Shown: positions 42,751 to 53,600 of the stretch, piece by piece
Layout of the letters: every line of letters starts with the position of its first letter
Numbering within the stretch: position 1 is the stretch's first letter
Assembly (NCBI GenBank): GCA_905221605.1
Contig: CAJNDS010000130.1
Coordinates: 60,001-124,000, forward strand
Direction: 5' to 3'
Length of the DNA: 64,000 nt
From: Symbiodinium natans
Lineage: Eukaryota > Sar > Dinophyceae > Suessiales > Symbiodiniaceae
Made by a program: the position numbers and the translations under genes
The notes under the pieces: generated by a model
What the model was told of the DNA's origin: nothing
What the model saw: only the letters and a program-made list of their open reading frames with translations
Databases searched by the model: none

Positions 42751-42830
42751 TCCTTGTCAACTCAACTCGTCTCAGCCTCAAAGCCAAAACAACCCCTGGT
42801 TCCTCGTCGGGAACGAGGCAAAGAGGGCCC

Positions 42831-42944
<114 letters not shown>

Positions 42945-43029
42945 TATATGGTACCCCCCCCCATATGCCCACACTTTTTCCTCTCAGGTGCCATGAGGCT
43001 TAGGATTTCGAAGCCTCCGAGGGCAGCGA

Positions 43030-43840
43030 GCACGAAAGCGCTCTACTGTACCAATGTTTTAAGCCCAGAAGAGCAAAAACGCTGTACTGTCCCCAAAAAA
43101 ACCAATCTTTTTAAGCAAAAACAAGCAAAAATGCCGTACTGTCCCAAAAAAACCAAAAAAAACAAAGTTTGGAGACCTCCAGGCCCTGGAGGAGCCCAAG
43201 GTCTCCAAACTTTGGTTTTTTTGGTTTTTTTGGGACAGTACAGCATTTTTGCACTTTTTGCCTTAAAAAGATTGGTTTTTTTGGGACAGTACAGCACTTT
43301 CGAGGCCTGGGACTGCAAAAACGCTGTACTGTCCCAAAAAAACCAATCTTTTTAAGCAAAAACAAGCAAAAATGCCGTACTGTCCCAAAAAAACCAAAAA
43401 AACCAAAGTTTGGAGACCTCCAGGCCCTGGAGGAGCCCAAGGTCTCCAAACTTTGGTTTTTTTGGTTTTTTTGGGACAGTACAGCATTTTTGCACTTTTT
43501 GCCTTAAAAAGATTGGTTTTTTTGGGACAGTACAGCACTTTCGAGGCCTGGGACTGCAAAAACGCTGTACTGTCCCAAAAAAACCAATCTTTTAAGCAAA
43601 AACAAGCAAAAATGCCGTACTGTCCCAAAAAAACCAAAAAAACCAAAGTTTGGAGACCTCCAGGCCCTGGAGGAGCCCAAGGTCTCCAAACTTTGTTTTT
43701 TTGGTTTTTTTGGGACAGTACAGCATTTTTGCACTTTTTGCCTTAAAAAGATTGGTTTTTTTGGGACAGTACAGCACTTTCGAGGCCTGGGACTGCAAAA
43801 ACGCTGTACTGTCCCAAAAAAACCAATCTTTTAAGCCGAT
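43030..43840. repeat. tandem array of 240-bp units that are themselves inverted repeats
   Basis: Units start at about 43076, 43316 and 43557, with a partial fourth at 43797-43836. Each contains CTGTACTGTCCC and an A-run, CCAATCTTTTTAAG, then a centre (AAAGTTTGGAGACCTCC, GGAGG, GGTCTCCAAACTTT), then the complementary half (GATTGG, a T-run, GGGACAGTACAGC). Each unit can fold into a hairpin of nearly its whole length. Units are almost identical, so the array is recent. The frames (KKTK, FFGFFG) are repeat-derived. Confidence 0.9.
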
Positions 43841-44560
43841 TCGTATTATTTTATACAGGAGTCCTATTGGTTCGTATTCATTTAGCAAGGTTCCTTCTCA
43901 TTTTAAAAGAATTCCTATGAATTATAACCGGTTCTTTTCAATTTGGCAAGGGTTCCTATTCATTTTAATAGGCTTCCTATTAACTTTTATCGGTTCCGAA
44001 AAATATTGGCAGGATTCCTATGAAGTCAATAGAGGATTCCTATTTATTTCTATAGGATTCCAATAAAGTTTCATAGGGTTCCTAATTCTTTTAATGAGGC
44101 GCCTACTAATGTAATGAAATTCCTATCAAGTTTAATCAGATGCTTATTCATGTTAATGGGATTCGTATAGTAGGGGCCCTCTTCAGTTTATTAGGATTGC
44201 TATCAAGTATAATTGGGTTCTACTTTTTCTAGGGTTCCTATGGATTGAAATAGAGGATTCCTGTTTTTCTGTGTATAAGATTCCAATACATTTCCATAGT
44301 TTGCCGAATTATTTTAATAAGGCTCCTACACATGTAATATGATTCTTATCAATTTTAAATCGGATTCTGTCATTTGAATAGGGTTCCCATAGAATTTAAT
44401 AGAATTAAGGGTTCTCATTCCTATTAATGGGTTTCCTTTTCATTTTTATAAGATTCCTATTGAAACAAGATGAATCCTATGAACCCAACTAAATTTGATA
44501 GGAATGCTATTCACATGCATAGGATTTCTGTTTAAACTCATAGCATGCAATCCACAATCT
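43841..44560. repeat. AT-rich degenerate tandem repeat (GGATTCCTAT)
   Basis: GGATTCCTATNNATTTTAATA-like units of roughly 25-30 bp drift over 700 bp. It starts exactly where the last 240-bp unit is truncated. Confidence 0.75.
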
Positions 44561-44803
44561 CGAGCAAATTGTTCAGGTCACTTCTGCTGGAGTTTTATGG
44601 GAGTTCCTCCCCCCTTTAAAACCCACCGGGGGTGGCGGAACGTAGTATTTTTGTCTGGAAACCATGCTGAAGCGTGGGCGCATGGGCGGGGGGGGGGGGG
44701 GGGGTAGCATATATATATATATGTATACCCTTTAAGGGATTTTGTAGGCCCTCATTCCCTCATTCCCTACTAAGAACCAGCCAGAACAAAAGAAGCGGCC
44801 AGC

Positions 44804-45237
44804 CTGGCTTGGGGCTTCTGCTTGTGCTTGAGGCGGGGACTCAGACACCTGCCCGACATGGGGCTTTCCGAAATTAGGGGGTACCTTATGTGGGTCCTTT
44901 TTTTATAAGGAATCCTACTGCTTGGGGGGGTGTCTACATTAGGGGTACCTTATGTGGGTCATTTTTACAAGGAATCCTACTATTTGGGGGGGGTCTACAT
45001 TAGGGGTCCCTTGTTTTCGTAAACCCGCACATGAAGAGGCGCGAGCGACAGCTCGGGGTCTGTGATGGGGAACTCGCAGCCTTAACATTGAAGACAGATC
45101 ACCCTCAACCCTAAACCCTAAACCCTAAACCCTAAACTAGAAAGAGCAACTGTTCTCGGGAGTGATAGCAGAAGCAGGTCGAGTTGCGAAGAATGCCCTG
45201 GTGGGGGAACCTGAAGCTGCGACCGAATGTTGGAAGC
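44804..45237 (-). CDS. two short exons (Pro/Ala-rich and helical)
   Basis: Exon 45237-45211 reads ASNIRSQLQ (GTTCCC donor). Exon 44848-44804 reads VSESPPQAQAEAPSQ, 45 nt, phase 0, with GC donor GCTGGC. The second aligns over its whole length with VPESQPPGRAEAPSQ at 40823-40779, so an exon duplication is likely. Function unknown. A family D element lies 17 bp upstream, in sense, of the 44848 acceptor. Confidence 0.4.
44865..45032. mobile_element. family D foldback element with internal duplication
   Basis: TTAGGGGGTACCTTATGTGGG, AAGGAATCCTACT and GGGGGG blocks occur twice; the end CGTAAACCCGCACATG is the inverted partner of the start. Confidence 0.65.
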
Positions 45238-45337
45238 CTCAGAGGCATTTCGTTTAGCCTGGGCGCTTTTTTTTGCACACACACACACACACACACCTCT
45301 TCCGTCAGTGCTGACCCCGCCTGAATGTGGTGCGAGG

Positions 45338-45455
45338 TTTAGGGGTTTAGGGGTTTAGGGTTTAATTCGGGCATAGGGGTTTAGGGGTTTAAGGTTTAGG
45401 GGGTTTAGGGTTTAGGGGGTTCAGGGGGGTTTAGGGTTTTAGGGTTTTAGGGTTT
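45338..45455. repeat. TTTAGGGG-type array
   Basis: GGGGTTTA and GGGTTTTA variants. A CA tract lies nearby at 45278-45297. Confidence 0.85.
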
Positions 45456-45639
45456 TAGGCCAGCTGTACTTTTGCTGAAGGACGGAGAGCTGTGGATTTG
45501 CTGAAGGACCGCTTGCCAGTCTTTACTGTAGACATCCCAAGGGTGGAACGGTGTCCCATGTTGCACTTCAATCCCCAAACCCTAAACTTGTGAGGAGCAC
45601 GTCTCGGAAGTATTGACCCCCCCAGCAGAATGAAAAAAA

Positions 45640-47280
45640 CTGCAAGAAAAATACAAAAATGAATTCAAGAGAAAATACAAGCAGCGATTTAGGAACAACG
45701 GTGAAATACAAGAAAAATGCAAGAACAATACAAGAAAAATGCAAAAAGAAAAAAAAAAAACATGCAAGAAAATCACGCGAACAATGCAAGCAAAGGAAAA
45801 GCCATCGCCAGAAATTACAGGAAACAAACACAAGAAAACAAAGAACTGCGTGCAAGAAAATGCACGAAAAGTGCAATAAAAACACAAGAAACTACAAGAA
45901 ATATTCAAGAAACACACAGTAGAAACAAAAGAAAAACACAAGAACAAATACAAGGATAACACAAGGAAAATACAAGAAAAATACAAGAAAAATACGAGAC
46001 AAATACAAGAACAATACGAGAAAAACACAATAAAAAAACAAGAAAAACACAAGAAAAACACAAGCAGTGGGGCGGGGGGGAGGGGCGGAGGGGGGGGGCG
46101 GGCGGGGGAGGGGCGCACGGCAGGGGGCGGGGGCAAGGGGGCAGGGGGGCGGGGGGCGGGAGTGGGTGGTCATTCTTGTGTTTTTTTCGTGTTTTTCTCG
46201 TGTTTTTTCTCGTGTTTTTCCTGTGTTTTTCTCGTGTTTTTCTCGTATTTTCTCGTGTTTTTCTCGTATTGTTATCGTGTTTTTCTCCGTGTTTTTCTCG
46301 CATTTTTCTCGTATTTACTCGTTTTTTTTTCGTGTTTTTCTCGTATGTTTATCGTGTTGTTTAGTGTTGTTTTCGTGGTGTTCTCGTAGTTTCTCGTTTT
46401 TTCTCGTATGTTTCTCGTGTTTTTATCGTGTTTTCTCGTGTTTTTCTCGTGTGTTTCTCGTAGTTTTCTCGTATTGTTCTCGTGTTTTTCTCGTGTTTTT
46501 TCGTTGTTCTTTCTCGTGTTTTTCGTATTTGTCACGTGTTTTCTCGTATTGTTCTTGTGTTTTCTCGTGTTTCTCTCGTGTTTTTCTCGTAGTTTTCTCG
46601 TGTTGTTCTCGTGTTTTTTCCGTGTTTTTCTCGTATGTTCACATATTTTCTCGTTTTTTCTCGTGTTTTTCTCGTATTTTTCTCGTGTTTTTCTCGTGTT
46701 TTTCTCGTGTTTTTCTCGTGTTTTTCTTGTATTTTCTCGTATTTTCTCGTATGTTTCTCGTGTTTTTCTCGGGTTTTTTTTCGTACTTTTCTCGTGCTTT
46801 TCTCGTGTTTTTCTCGTGTTTTTTTCGTATTTTTCTTGTATTTTTCGAAAAACACAAGCAGTGGGGCGGGCGGGTGGCAGGGGGGGGGGGGGGGGGGGGG
46901 GGGGGGGCGGTCATTCTTGTGTTTTTCTAGTGTTGTTTTTTTGTGTTTTTTGGTGTTTTTTTCGTTTTATTTTTTCTTATGTTTATTGTGTTTTTGTCTT
47001 GTGTTTTTCTTGTATTTCTTTTGTATCTTTGTCGTATTTTTCTTGTACTTTTTCTTGCATTTTTCCTGCATTTTTCTTGTGATTTTCTTGTAATTTTCTT
47101 GTATTGTTCTTTGTGTTTTTCTTGTAATGTTCTTGCATCTTTCTTGTAAGTTGCTTGTACTTTTCTTGTAATTTTATTGTGTTTTTCTTGCACTTTGTTC
47201 GGCTGGCTTTTTCTGCGCCCGTATTTTTCTTGTACTCCCCGCTCGAATTTTTCTTGAATTTCTTCCTGAATTTATTTAGT
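45640..47280. repeat. AAAAACACAAG minisatellite in mirror orientations around two G-tracts
   Basis: Plus-oriented ACAAGAAAAAT units (45640-46060), G-rich block 1 (46061-46165), reverse-oriented TTTTTCTCGTG units (46170-46845), G-rich block 2 (46853-46912), then TTTTTCTTGTG units (46913-47280). Both G-blocks begin with CACAAGCAGTGGGGCGGG and end GTCATTCTTGTGTTTTTC, so the block itself is duplicated. Open frames of up to 287 codons here give Phe-Ser-Cys-Val or Lys-Asn-Thr repeats and are not genes. Confidence 0.9.
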
Positions 47281-47289
47281 TTTACTAAA

Positions 47290-47625
47290 ACCCAATACTT
47301 CTGGAACCACGCCCGTCGCAACCCTAAACCCTAAACCCTAAACCCCAAACCCTTAACCCAAGGGCATGCAAGTCGCTTACCCTGCTGCATCGGGCAATCC
47401 CCATGTGACCTTACCCCTCCGAGCAGCCTTAGACCGGGTTTAGGGTTTGGGGTTTAGGGTTTAGGGTTTGCTTGGGGTTTAGGGTTTGGGATTTAGGGTT
47501 TGAGGTTTAGGGTTTAGGGTTTGCTTGGGGTTTAGGGTTTAGGGTTTGGGGTTTGGGGTTTAGGGTTTGGGGTTAGGGTTTGGGGTTTAGGGTTGGGGTT
47601 TTGGGTTTAGGATTTAGGGTGGAAA
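47290..47625. repeat. telomere-like runs
   Basis: CCCTAAA at 47320-47352 and TTTAGGG/TTTGGGG at 47438-47620, downstream in sense of the last CAP-Gly exon. A weak minus-strand frame (AARRGKVTWGLPDAAG then stop) lies at about 47430-47382. Confidence 0.85.
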
Positions 47626-47660
47626 GTTTCCAAAGCCTAGACACTACTTCGCATCACTAC

Positions 47661-48330
47661 GTTGGCCTTCCGCGCGGTGCGGGGCCGGATGAAGAGCCCG
47701 TACCTACCACGGAGCGTCAAACTCTCATGCAGCTCCAAAAACAACACACCATGCTGCAGCTCCTCCGTCCTAAATACACCCGAAGCTCTAAAAGGCCCTG
47801 GAGAAAGAAAGGGGCCTCTTGAATGTTAGACGAAGTCTTCATGTCGTGTACACTGGTAATCACCATGAGCTCCTGACCCCAAATCCCCAAACCTGAAAAC
47901 GAAACCCCAAAAAACTGATGTCCCCCAACTTCCTCAACTCGGCACGAGGGCACCCAGGCTCACATTGGAAGTAGTGCTTTCCCTTCACGCTGCCATCGTT
48001 CTTGCCCACCTGCACCCGATGTTCAAGCTCTAGCACTTCGAAAACCCATACTTCTTACACCCTCATCCATTGTTGATGCAGATGTCAGACTACTCTCGGT
48101 CGAGTTCTACCCCCTTAAAGCCTACATACCCGGCGTGAAAGCCCTAAAAATCCTGCAGGCCCGCTTCAGCCATATAATCCCTCCCGCGGAGATTGAGATC
48201 AACCCCCTGCACCAACACCCTTGGGTTGCCTACCTCCTTCAAACGCGCCCTCAAGGACCCAAAAAGCCCTTAACTCCAAACCCTTAACTCCTTTAAGGGG
48301 CCCCACTTAATGCACAGATATATGTATAAG

Positions 48331-48364
<34 letters not shown>

Positions 48365-49511
48365 TCTATTTATTTATTTGTTTTTTTAATTTTATTTACT
48401 TATTTACTTATTGACTTATTTACTTATTTATTTATTCATTTTTATACATACACATATACACATATACAGCCCCTTTAGAGGATTGTCTAGGGCACCCTGC
48501 ATTTCTTTATTTCTACATAGCTTTAAAGGACTTTTTAGAAGGGCACCCTGAACCCCCAAAAAGCCCCTAAGGGTCTTGCAAAAGGTCGGCCTTCTCGTCC
48601 AACTCCACACCCAGCCACTCCTGGGTTGGTCGCTAGGCGTTTACGGGGATCAGGGTTTAGGGTGTAGGGCTTAGGGCTAGGCAAGGTTGTGAGGGGGGGG
48701 AGAGGGCGGAGAGTTCAAGGCTTTTTGATAAGGATTTTGGGGCTCGAGGCTTTGGGGGACTCAGGGCTTAAAGGTTTTCAGGTCACTTCCGGCTTGGAGG
48801 GCTTGAGGGTTTGGAGTTTAGGTCCTGGGGTTCACGGCTGGTGCCTTCCAAGAAGCATCGGGAGCAAAATTCGTGGGCCCGACGAAGCGGATCGTGCCGA
48901 TGATGGTCTCCTCAAAGCCCGCTCGGCAAACTACTGATCCCGACTTGGAGGTTCATGGGTAGTTATAAGTAGGGTTCGAAGTGCCCGAAGGTTACTCATA
49001 TAGTTGCCCCTACTTCTAACCCTACTTATCTCTACCCTGATCCCTAAGCCCTACACCCGAAGCCCTAATCCCTACACCGTCAGCCCTAAACCCTAAACTT
49101 GCCACCTGCTCTGAACCCTTTGTTTCAAACCCCAACCCCCAAACCCTAAACCTCCAAATCCTAAATCCTAAGCCCCAAACTCCAAAACCTAAACCCCAAA
49201 CCCTATGCATACTTTAAGTCTTTTTCTAAGGACCCAAAACCCGAAACCCTAAATCCTAAACATGGGCATACGGACTGAGCACCCCACACCTTCAACCCCC
49301 TAAACCCTAAATGCCTAAACTTAGTTGTCCAGTACCTAGCGGTTTTAAAGGTTAACCTTTGGGATTATAAGGGGAATATATTAACCCAAAAAGGTTAAAG
49401 GTTACCTACTCTACTACTAAGTAAATCCTAAACCCAAACACCCTCCTGGCCTGGTCCTTGCCATTGGCTTGATGGAGAAAGCTCACGCGCTCGCCCACCG
49501 CGAACATGTCC
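47661..49511 (-). CDS. CAP-Gly domain protein (five exons)
   Basis: Exons in order: 49511-49451 (DMFAVGERVSFLHQANG), 48930-48845 (FEETIIGTIRFVGPTNFAP), 48620-48591 (EWLGVELDEK), 48009-47954 (VGKNDGSVKGKHYFQCEPG), 47703-47661 (YGLFIRPRTARKAN). Read together they give the whole CAP-Gly fold: VGERV, GTIRFVG, WLGVELD, the diagnostic GKNDGS, YFxC and GLFIRP. CAP-Gly domains bind the EEY/F tails of tubulin, EB1 and CLIP proteins, so a microtubule-associated or tubulin-folding-cofactor role is likely; the rest of the protein is not identified. Joins 48591/48009 (GC donor GCCGAC) and 47954/47703 (GT donor, codon split GG/G) are exact. The join 48845/48620 is phase-consistent with a GC donor; the first join is unresolved. 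The intron before 48930 carries a family A element. Confidence 0.88.
48310..48470. repeat. AT and ATTT microsatellite
   Basis: TATATA tracts then TTTA tetramers (TTATTTAC), inside the intron between CAP-Gly exons 48591 and 48009. Confidence 0.9.
48943..49040. mobile_element. family A element beside the CAP-Gly exon
   Basis: ACTTGGAGGTTCATGGG, then TAGTTATAAGTAGGGTT and CCTACTTCTAACCCTACTT arms. Its left end is 12 bp from the acceptor of the exon 48930-48845. Confidence 0.75.
49319..49426. mobile_element. family B element
   Basis: CTTAGTTGTCCAGTACC, AAAGGTTAACCTTT, GGGGAATATATTAACCC, AAAAAGGTTAAAGGTTACC and CTACTCTACTACTAAG. It lies in the intron between CAP-Gly exons 49451 and 48930, ending 25 bp from the former. 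Confidence 0.75.
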
Positions 49512-49529
49512 CTGCAACGACCATATGCT

Positions 49530-50485
49530 GGGTTTCGGGTTTAGGGTTTAGGGTATGTAGGGTTTAGGGTGTCGGGTTTAGGGTTGAGAGTTAGCTAGTT
49601 CATGGTTGGGACAGCATTCAAAATTTAAGTTTTTTCCTTATTGGGTTTAAGTACCCTTAAACATGTAAAATGGTACCCAACTCTGACTAAGGTTTAGGGC
49701 TTGGACATTGGGGTTTAAGGCTCAGGGCATTTTGTAAATTGCCATATTTAGTGGCTGTGCCTGAAGACCAAAATCCAGACAACTGCCAAAAACTGCAGAG
49801 ACCACGGGTCGCACTGCCTTCGCGACTCGGCACGACGACTTGACGCGGCTACAGAAGCAGCATGCGGCTCGCAACGCGCTTGCCACTGCTATTCCCGGGG
49901 CTCCTGGGAAAAAGGCTGAGCTTGCGCAGAAACAGGGATGGATGCGACGGCGCATGAGAAACCGGCCTTCTGCCACATGATCCCTAAAGCCACACCCACT
50001 TATATAATGACGAGTTGGCCCCATAGCTCTGCAACACACCATAAGCAAGTGGACAAGCACGTCACGAAAGCAAAACAAAGCTTGTGTGGCGTTCCGGTGC
50101 TTTGGGAAACCCTGAGATGTCGAAAAAATACTACTGCTGCGGTTAGGGCTCAGGGCTCTGTCCAAATAGCACAGGTGGACATACAACCGCATGGAAACAG
50201 CATGTCACGCATGCCTCTGGCAAAAGAAACCTGGCCCGCCGGTGGCAAACATGGTGGCGCTGGCGAGCTGTTGCTTCGCTTCAACTTAGAACGTGATCCT
50301 GTGATGCATCCACCCATCCAGCCTAAACCCGAAACGCTAAAGGACCTAAACCCTCTTAGGTCCTACACCCTAAACCCCCGCAGCCCCAAGCAGACTAGCA
50401 GGCTTTTTGGACTGCCGGGCTCGATGCCGTTGGCTCTTCTGGGCTGTGCCCGGTCGTCGCATTGACAACACACAAGACCGCTAGC
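49530..50485. other. no firm gene; coding-like trace
   Basis: Telomere-like units at 49537-49583. A plus-strand frame around 49836-49978 reads LTRLQKQHAARNALATAI and AELAQKQGWMRRRM and stops; it looks protein-like, but the frames before and after are broken. Frames on both strands between 49722 and 50465 overlap. A decayed retrocopy is possible. Confidence 0.35.
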
Positions 50486-50488
50486 TAC

Positions 50489-50577
50489 TTGGGGGTTTCC
50501 GAATTTAGGGGTAGCGTATTGGGTTCCTTACTAAATGCCTACCATAAGGGCCCCCTATTTTCGTAAACCCCCATTTG
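50489..50577. mobile_element. family D foldback element
   Basis: TTGGGGGTTTCCGAATTTAGG at the left, TTTTCGTAAACCCCCA at the right, inverted. Confidence 0.6.
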
Positions 50578-50624
50578 GGTGGCTGTAAGAAACTTGAGCA
50601 AAGTTGCCATGTCAAGGCCACCAC

Positions 50625-53600
50625 CTGCTTTACCACATATCCATGACATGGTAGCTTAATCTTCAGATCCTTAGCAGCAACAGGGCAGCCCTGGAACCCT
50701 ACCCGAAGCCTCAGGCCCCTGACGCACAGAGAACCGTCTAGGCAACCCCAAACCCTAGCCTCTAGGGTTTATGGCTTAGGGCTTCGGGCTTAGGGCTTAG
50801 GGCTTCGGGCTTAGGGCTTCGGGCTTAGGGCTTCGGGCTTCGGGCTTAGGGCTTCGGGCTTCGGGCTTCAGGCTTAGGGCTTAGGGCTCAAATGTAAAGG
50901 GACCGGAGGAGCTCCTTTCCAAGCCAGGCATTCTCCCCCCCGTTTGGACATGGACTTCCGCTTGAGTTTCAAAGCTTTTCGGGGTTTTAGGGCTTTAGGG
51001 CTTTAGGGCTTTCGGGTCTTAGGGTTTTACGGCCTTAGGGTTTTAGGGTTTGGGGCTTCCAGGGCTTAGGGGTTTAGGCCTTTAGGGTTTTATGGTTGCT
51101 TTGGGGCTTAGGGTTTGGCTCCCATTCTGACTGACTTCAGGAAATGCGGCGTCCTGTGCACGTTGCTACATCCTAAGCCCTTCGATCAGAGTCAGCTTAG
51201 GCATCATAGGATCCAGTCTGGCCGGTAAACCCTCTGGTGCAACAGTAGATCCCCAAGCCCCGTTGCCGAGAATTTTCCGTCCTACTGTATCTCAAAAAGG
51301 CAGCAGACCATAAACCCTTCCAGCCCGAAAACCCTAAAACTCAAGGCCCCCAAAATACCCTCCTGACCTTAAACTCTCCAGCCCGAAACCCGAAACCCTA
51401 ACCCTAAACCCCAAACCCTAAACCCTAAACCCGAACCCCTAAACCCTAAACCCCTAAACCCCTAAACCCTGAAACCCCGAAACCCTAAACCCTGAGGAAA
51501 CTAGCCTGGCCTGGAGAGCTCTCGGCCTTTTTGCCGGTGAGACTCGAAACTGGCAGTTGCGGCAAGCATCGGATGCAAACATGGGTTTCCCTACTCCCCC
51601 CTATATAGGGTTTATATAGGGTTTAGGATTTAGGGTTTAGGGTTCCCTGGAAAACCGGGGTGCTAGGGCTTGGAGTGTATGGTTTAGGGTGTAGGGTTTC
51701 AAGTCCATGCGACCCCGTAGGTCTTTTGGAGACCCAACTGACCCTAGAGTCTAAACTACAGAAACCCGACGTCTAACCCTACTTAAAGTCTAACACACAT
51801 GAAACGCGAGACCCTAACCCCTACTCAAAAGCTACCCATGAAACCCTAAACCCTAAACCCTAAACCCTAAATTTAAACCCTAAACCCTAAACCCTAAACC
51901 CTAAACCCTAAACCCTAAACCCTAAACCCTAAACCCTAAACCCTAAACCCTAAACCCTAAACCCTAAACCCTAAACCCTAAACCCTAAACCCTAACCCTA
52001 AACCCCAGAAGACGCTTCTTTGCTTTGAAAGACTGGGGCCGCAACCTCCGCCGACGCAGGGGGTTTGGGCGCATCTCAGGCTTCGCGCTTTCAAAGCCGC
52101 ATGCCCCCCCCCCCCTCATCCAGACAGGGTTCAGGGTTTCAGGATGGTTTCTGAAGTTAGGGTTTAGGGTTTTGGGGTTTAGGTTTAGGGTTTAGGGTTT
52201 AGGGGTTACGTGGTGGAGTTTAGTGGTTTAGGGTTTAGGGTTTAGGGGTTTAGGGGCTTAGGGGTTTAGGGGTTTAGGGGTTTAGGGGTTTAGGGGTCTA
52301 GGGGTTTAGGGGTTTAGGGGTCTAGGGGTTTAGGGGTTTGGGGTTTAGGGGCTTAGGGTTTAGGGTTTCAGGATGGGCTCTAAAATCTAAAACTATGCCT
52401 TTAGAGTGTCCGAGCTACCCGAGAACCCTGAGAACCTTGAAACCTTGGCTTGCTAAGGTCAGGGGTCTTCACTGCCACCAGGCGTGATGGTAGACACCTG
52501 CGCGGCGTAGGGTCTGGTGTTTAGGCTTTGGGGTTTATAAGGTGTAGGGTTTAAGTTCAGGGGCAACAAGTTCGGAGGGAGGGGTTAGTGTTATGGGGCT
52601 TCGTGGCCATGTTTAACGACAGTTGGCATTTCGGGCCGTACTTGGAGGTTCATGGTCGTTTGTAGGGAGGGCTTGAGTGTGGGGCTTATGGATTTAGCGT
52701 TTAGGGTTTAACAAAGGTACACAAAACCTAAGTGCAACTCCTCTCGAACTGTTAGGTAGGAACCCGAAAGAGGTTCAGAGAATAAGGGGCAGTTGGAAAC
52801 TCATCACTCGCAACTGGGTACGCAAGGGTGGTTCTACTTGGAGGTTCATGGTTAGTTCTAAGTAGTGGTTCTAAATGAAGTAACCATAATAAGACCTGGT
52901 TATGACCTTGTTTAGGGTACTTATAAACCTACTTGTAACTACCCATGAACCTCCAAGTCCATCAGGGTCGAGCCTGGGACCCTTGTTTTGAACTCAAGCT
53001 CTGGCTCGCGGCTTTAGGCTTGGAGCCTTTTGCGACCATGGGTTCTGGGATAGATCTCAACTGCCACTCCCCTAAAAACATGGACCTAGAAGGCATCGAC
53101 ATACCGTACGACAGAGGTTATAGCTGTACTTCATCTGCTAGGCGCCATTGTGGAGTTTAAAAAGCTCGGGACGCCTAAACCCTAAACCCCTAAAACGGGA
53201 GGGCAGTGCGCCGATCCAAACTCTTCGCCCTCAGGATGCCAACCGGGCCTCGCGGAACGCCGTGTCCTCAACAGCTGCTCTCTCGCTCTACCAAATTGGA
53301 TCAGGGCTCAGGGCTTTAGGGCTCAGGGTTTAGCGTTTAGGGTTCAGCATCTCAAGCCCAAGCATTCACCCACCGGTCGAGCTTCCCAAGTTATTTAGAC
53401 GACCCCACATCATTCAGACAAGATAAAGTTCACTCAATCCATCAGCCTCAGGCTCCATACCCTATAGGCCCTGGCAGAGCGGGGAGGGGGGGATCAGGGT
53501 AAGGGGGATTAGGGTCGGGAGGATAGGGTAGGGGGGAGAGGGTAGGGGGTAGGGGGGTAGGGTAGAAACAAGACGCCAAGATCAGGACGAGGTGTTCCGG

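Noticed and set aside
43043-43888. Families of similar 60-138 codon frames on both strands
   Set aside because: They repeat because the 240-bp unit repeats, and both strands are open because each unit is palindromic.
45568-47193. Phe/Ser/Cys-rich and Lys/Asn/Thr-rich frames up to 287 codons
   Set aside because: They are translations of the 10-11 bp minisatellite in its two orientations, with many competing frames.
47580-47822. Plus-strand 80-codon frame ending QLLRPKYTRSSKRPWRKK
   Set aside because: The opposite strand carries the last CAP-Gly exon (47703-47661), which is firmly supported by phase and motif; the plus frame has no match.
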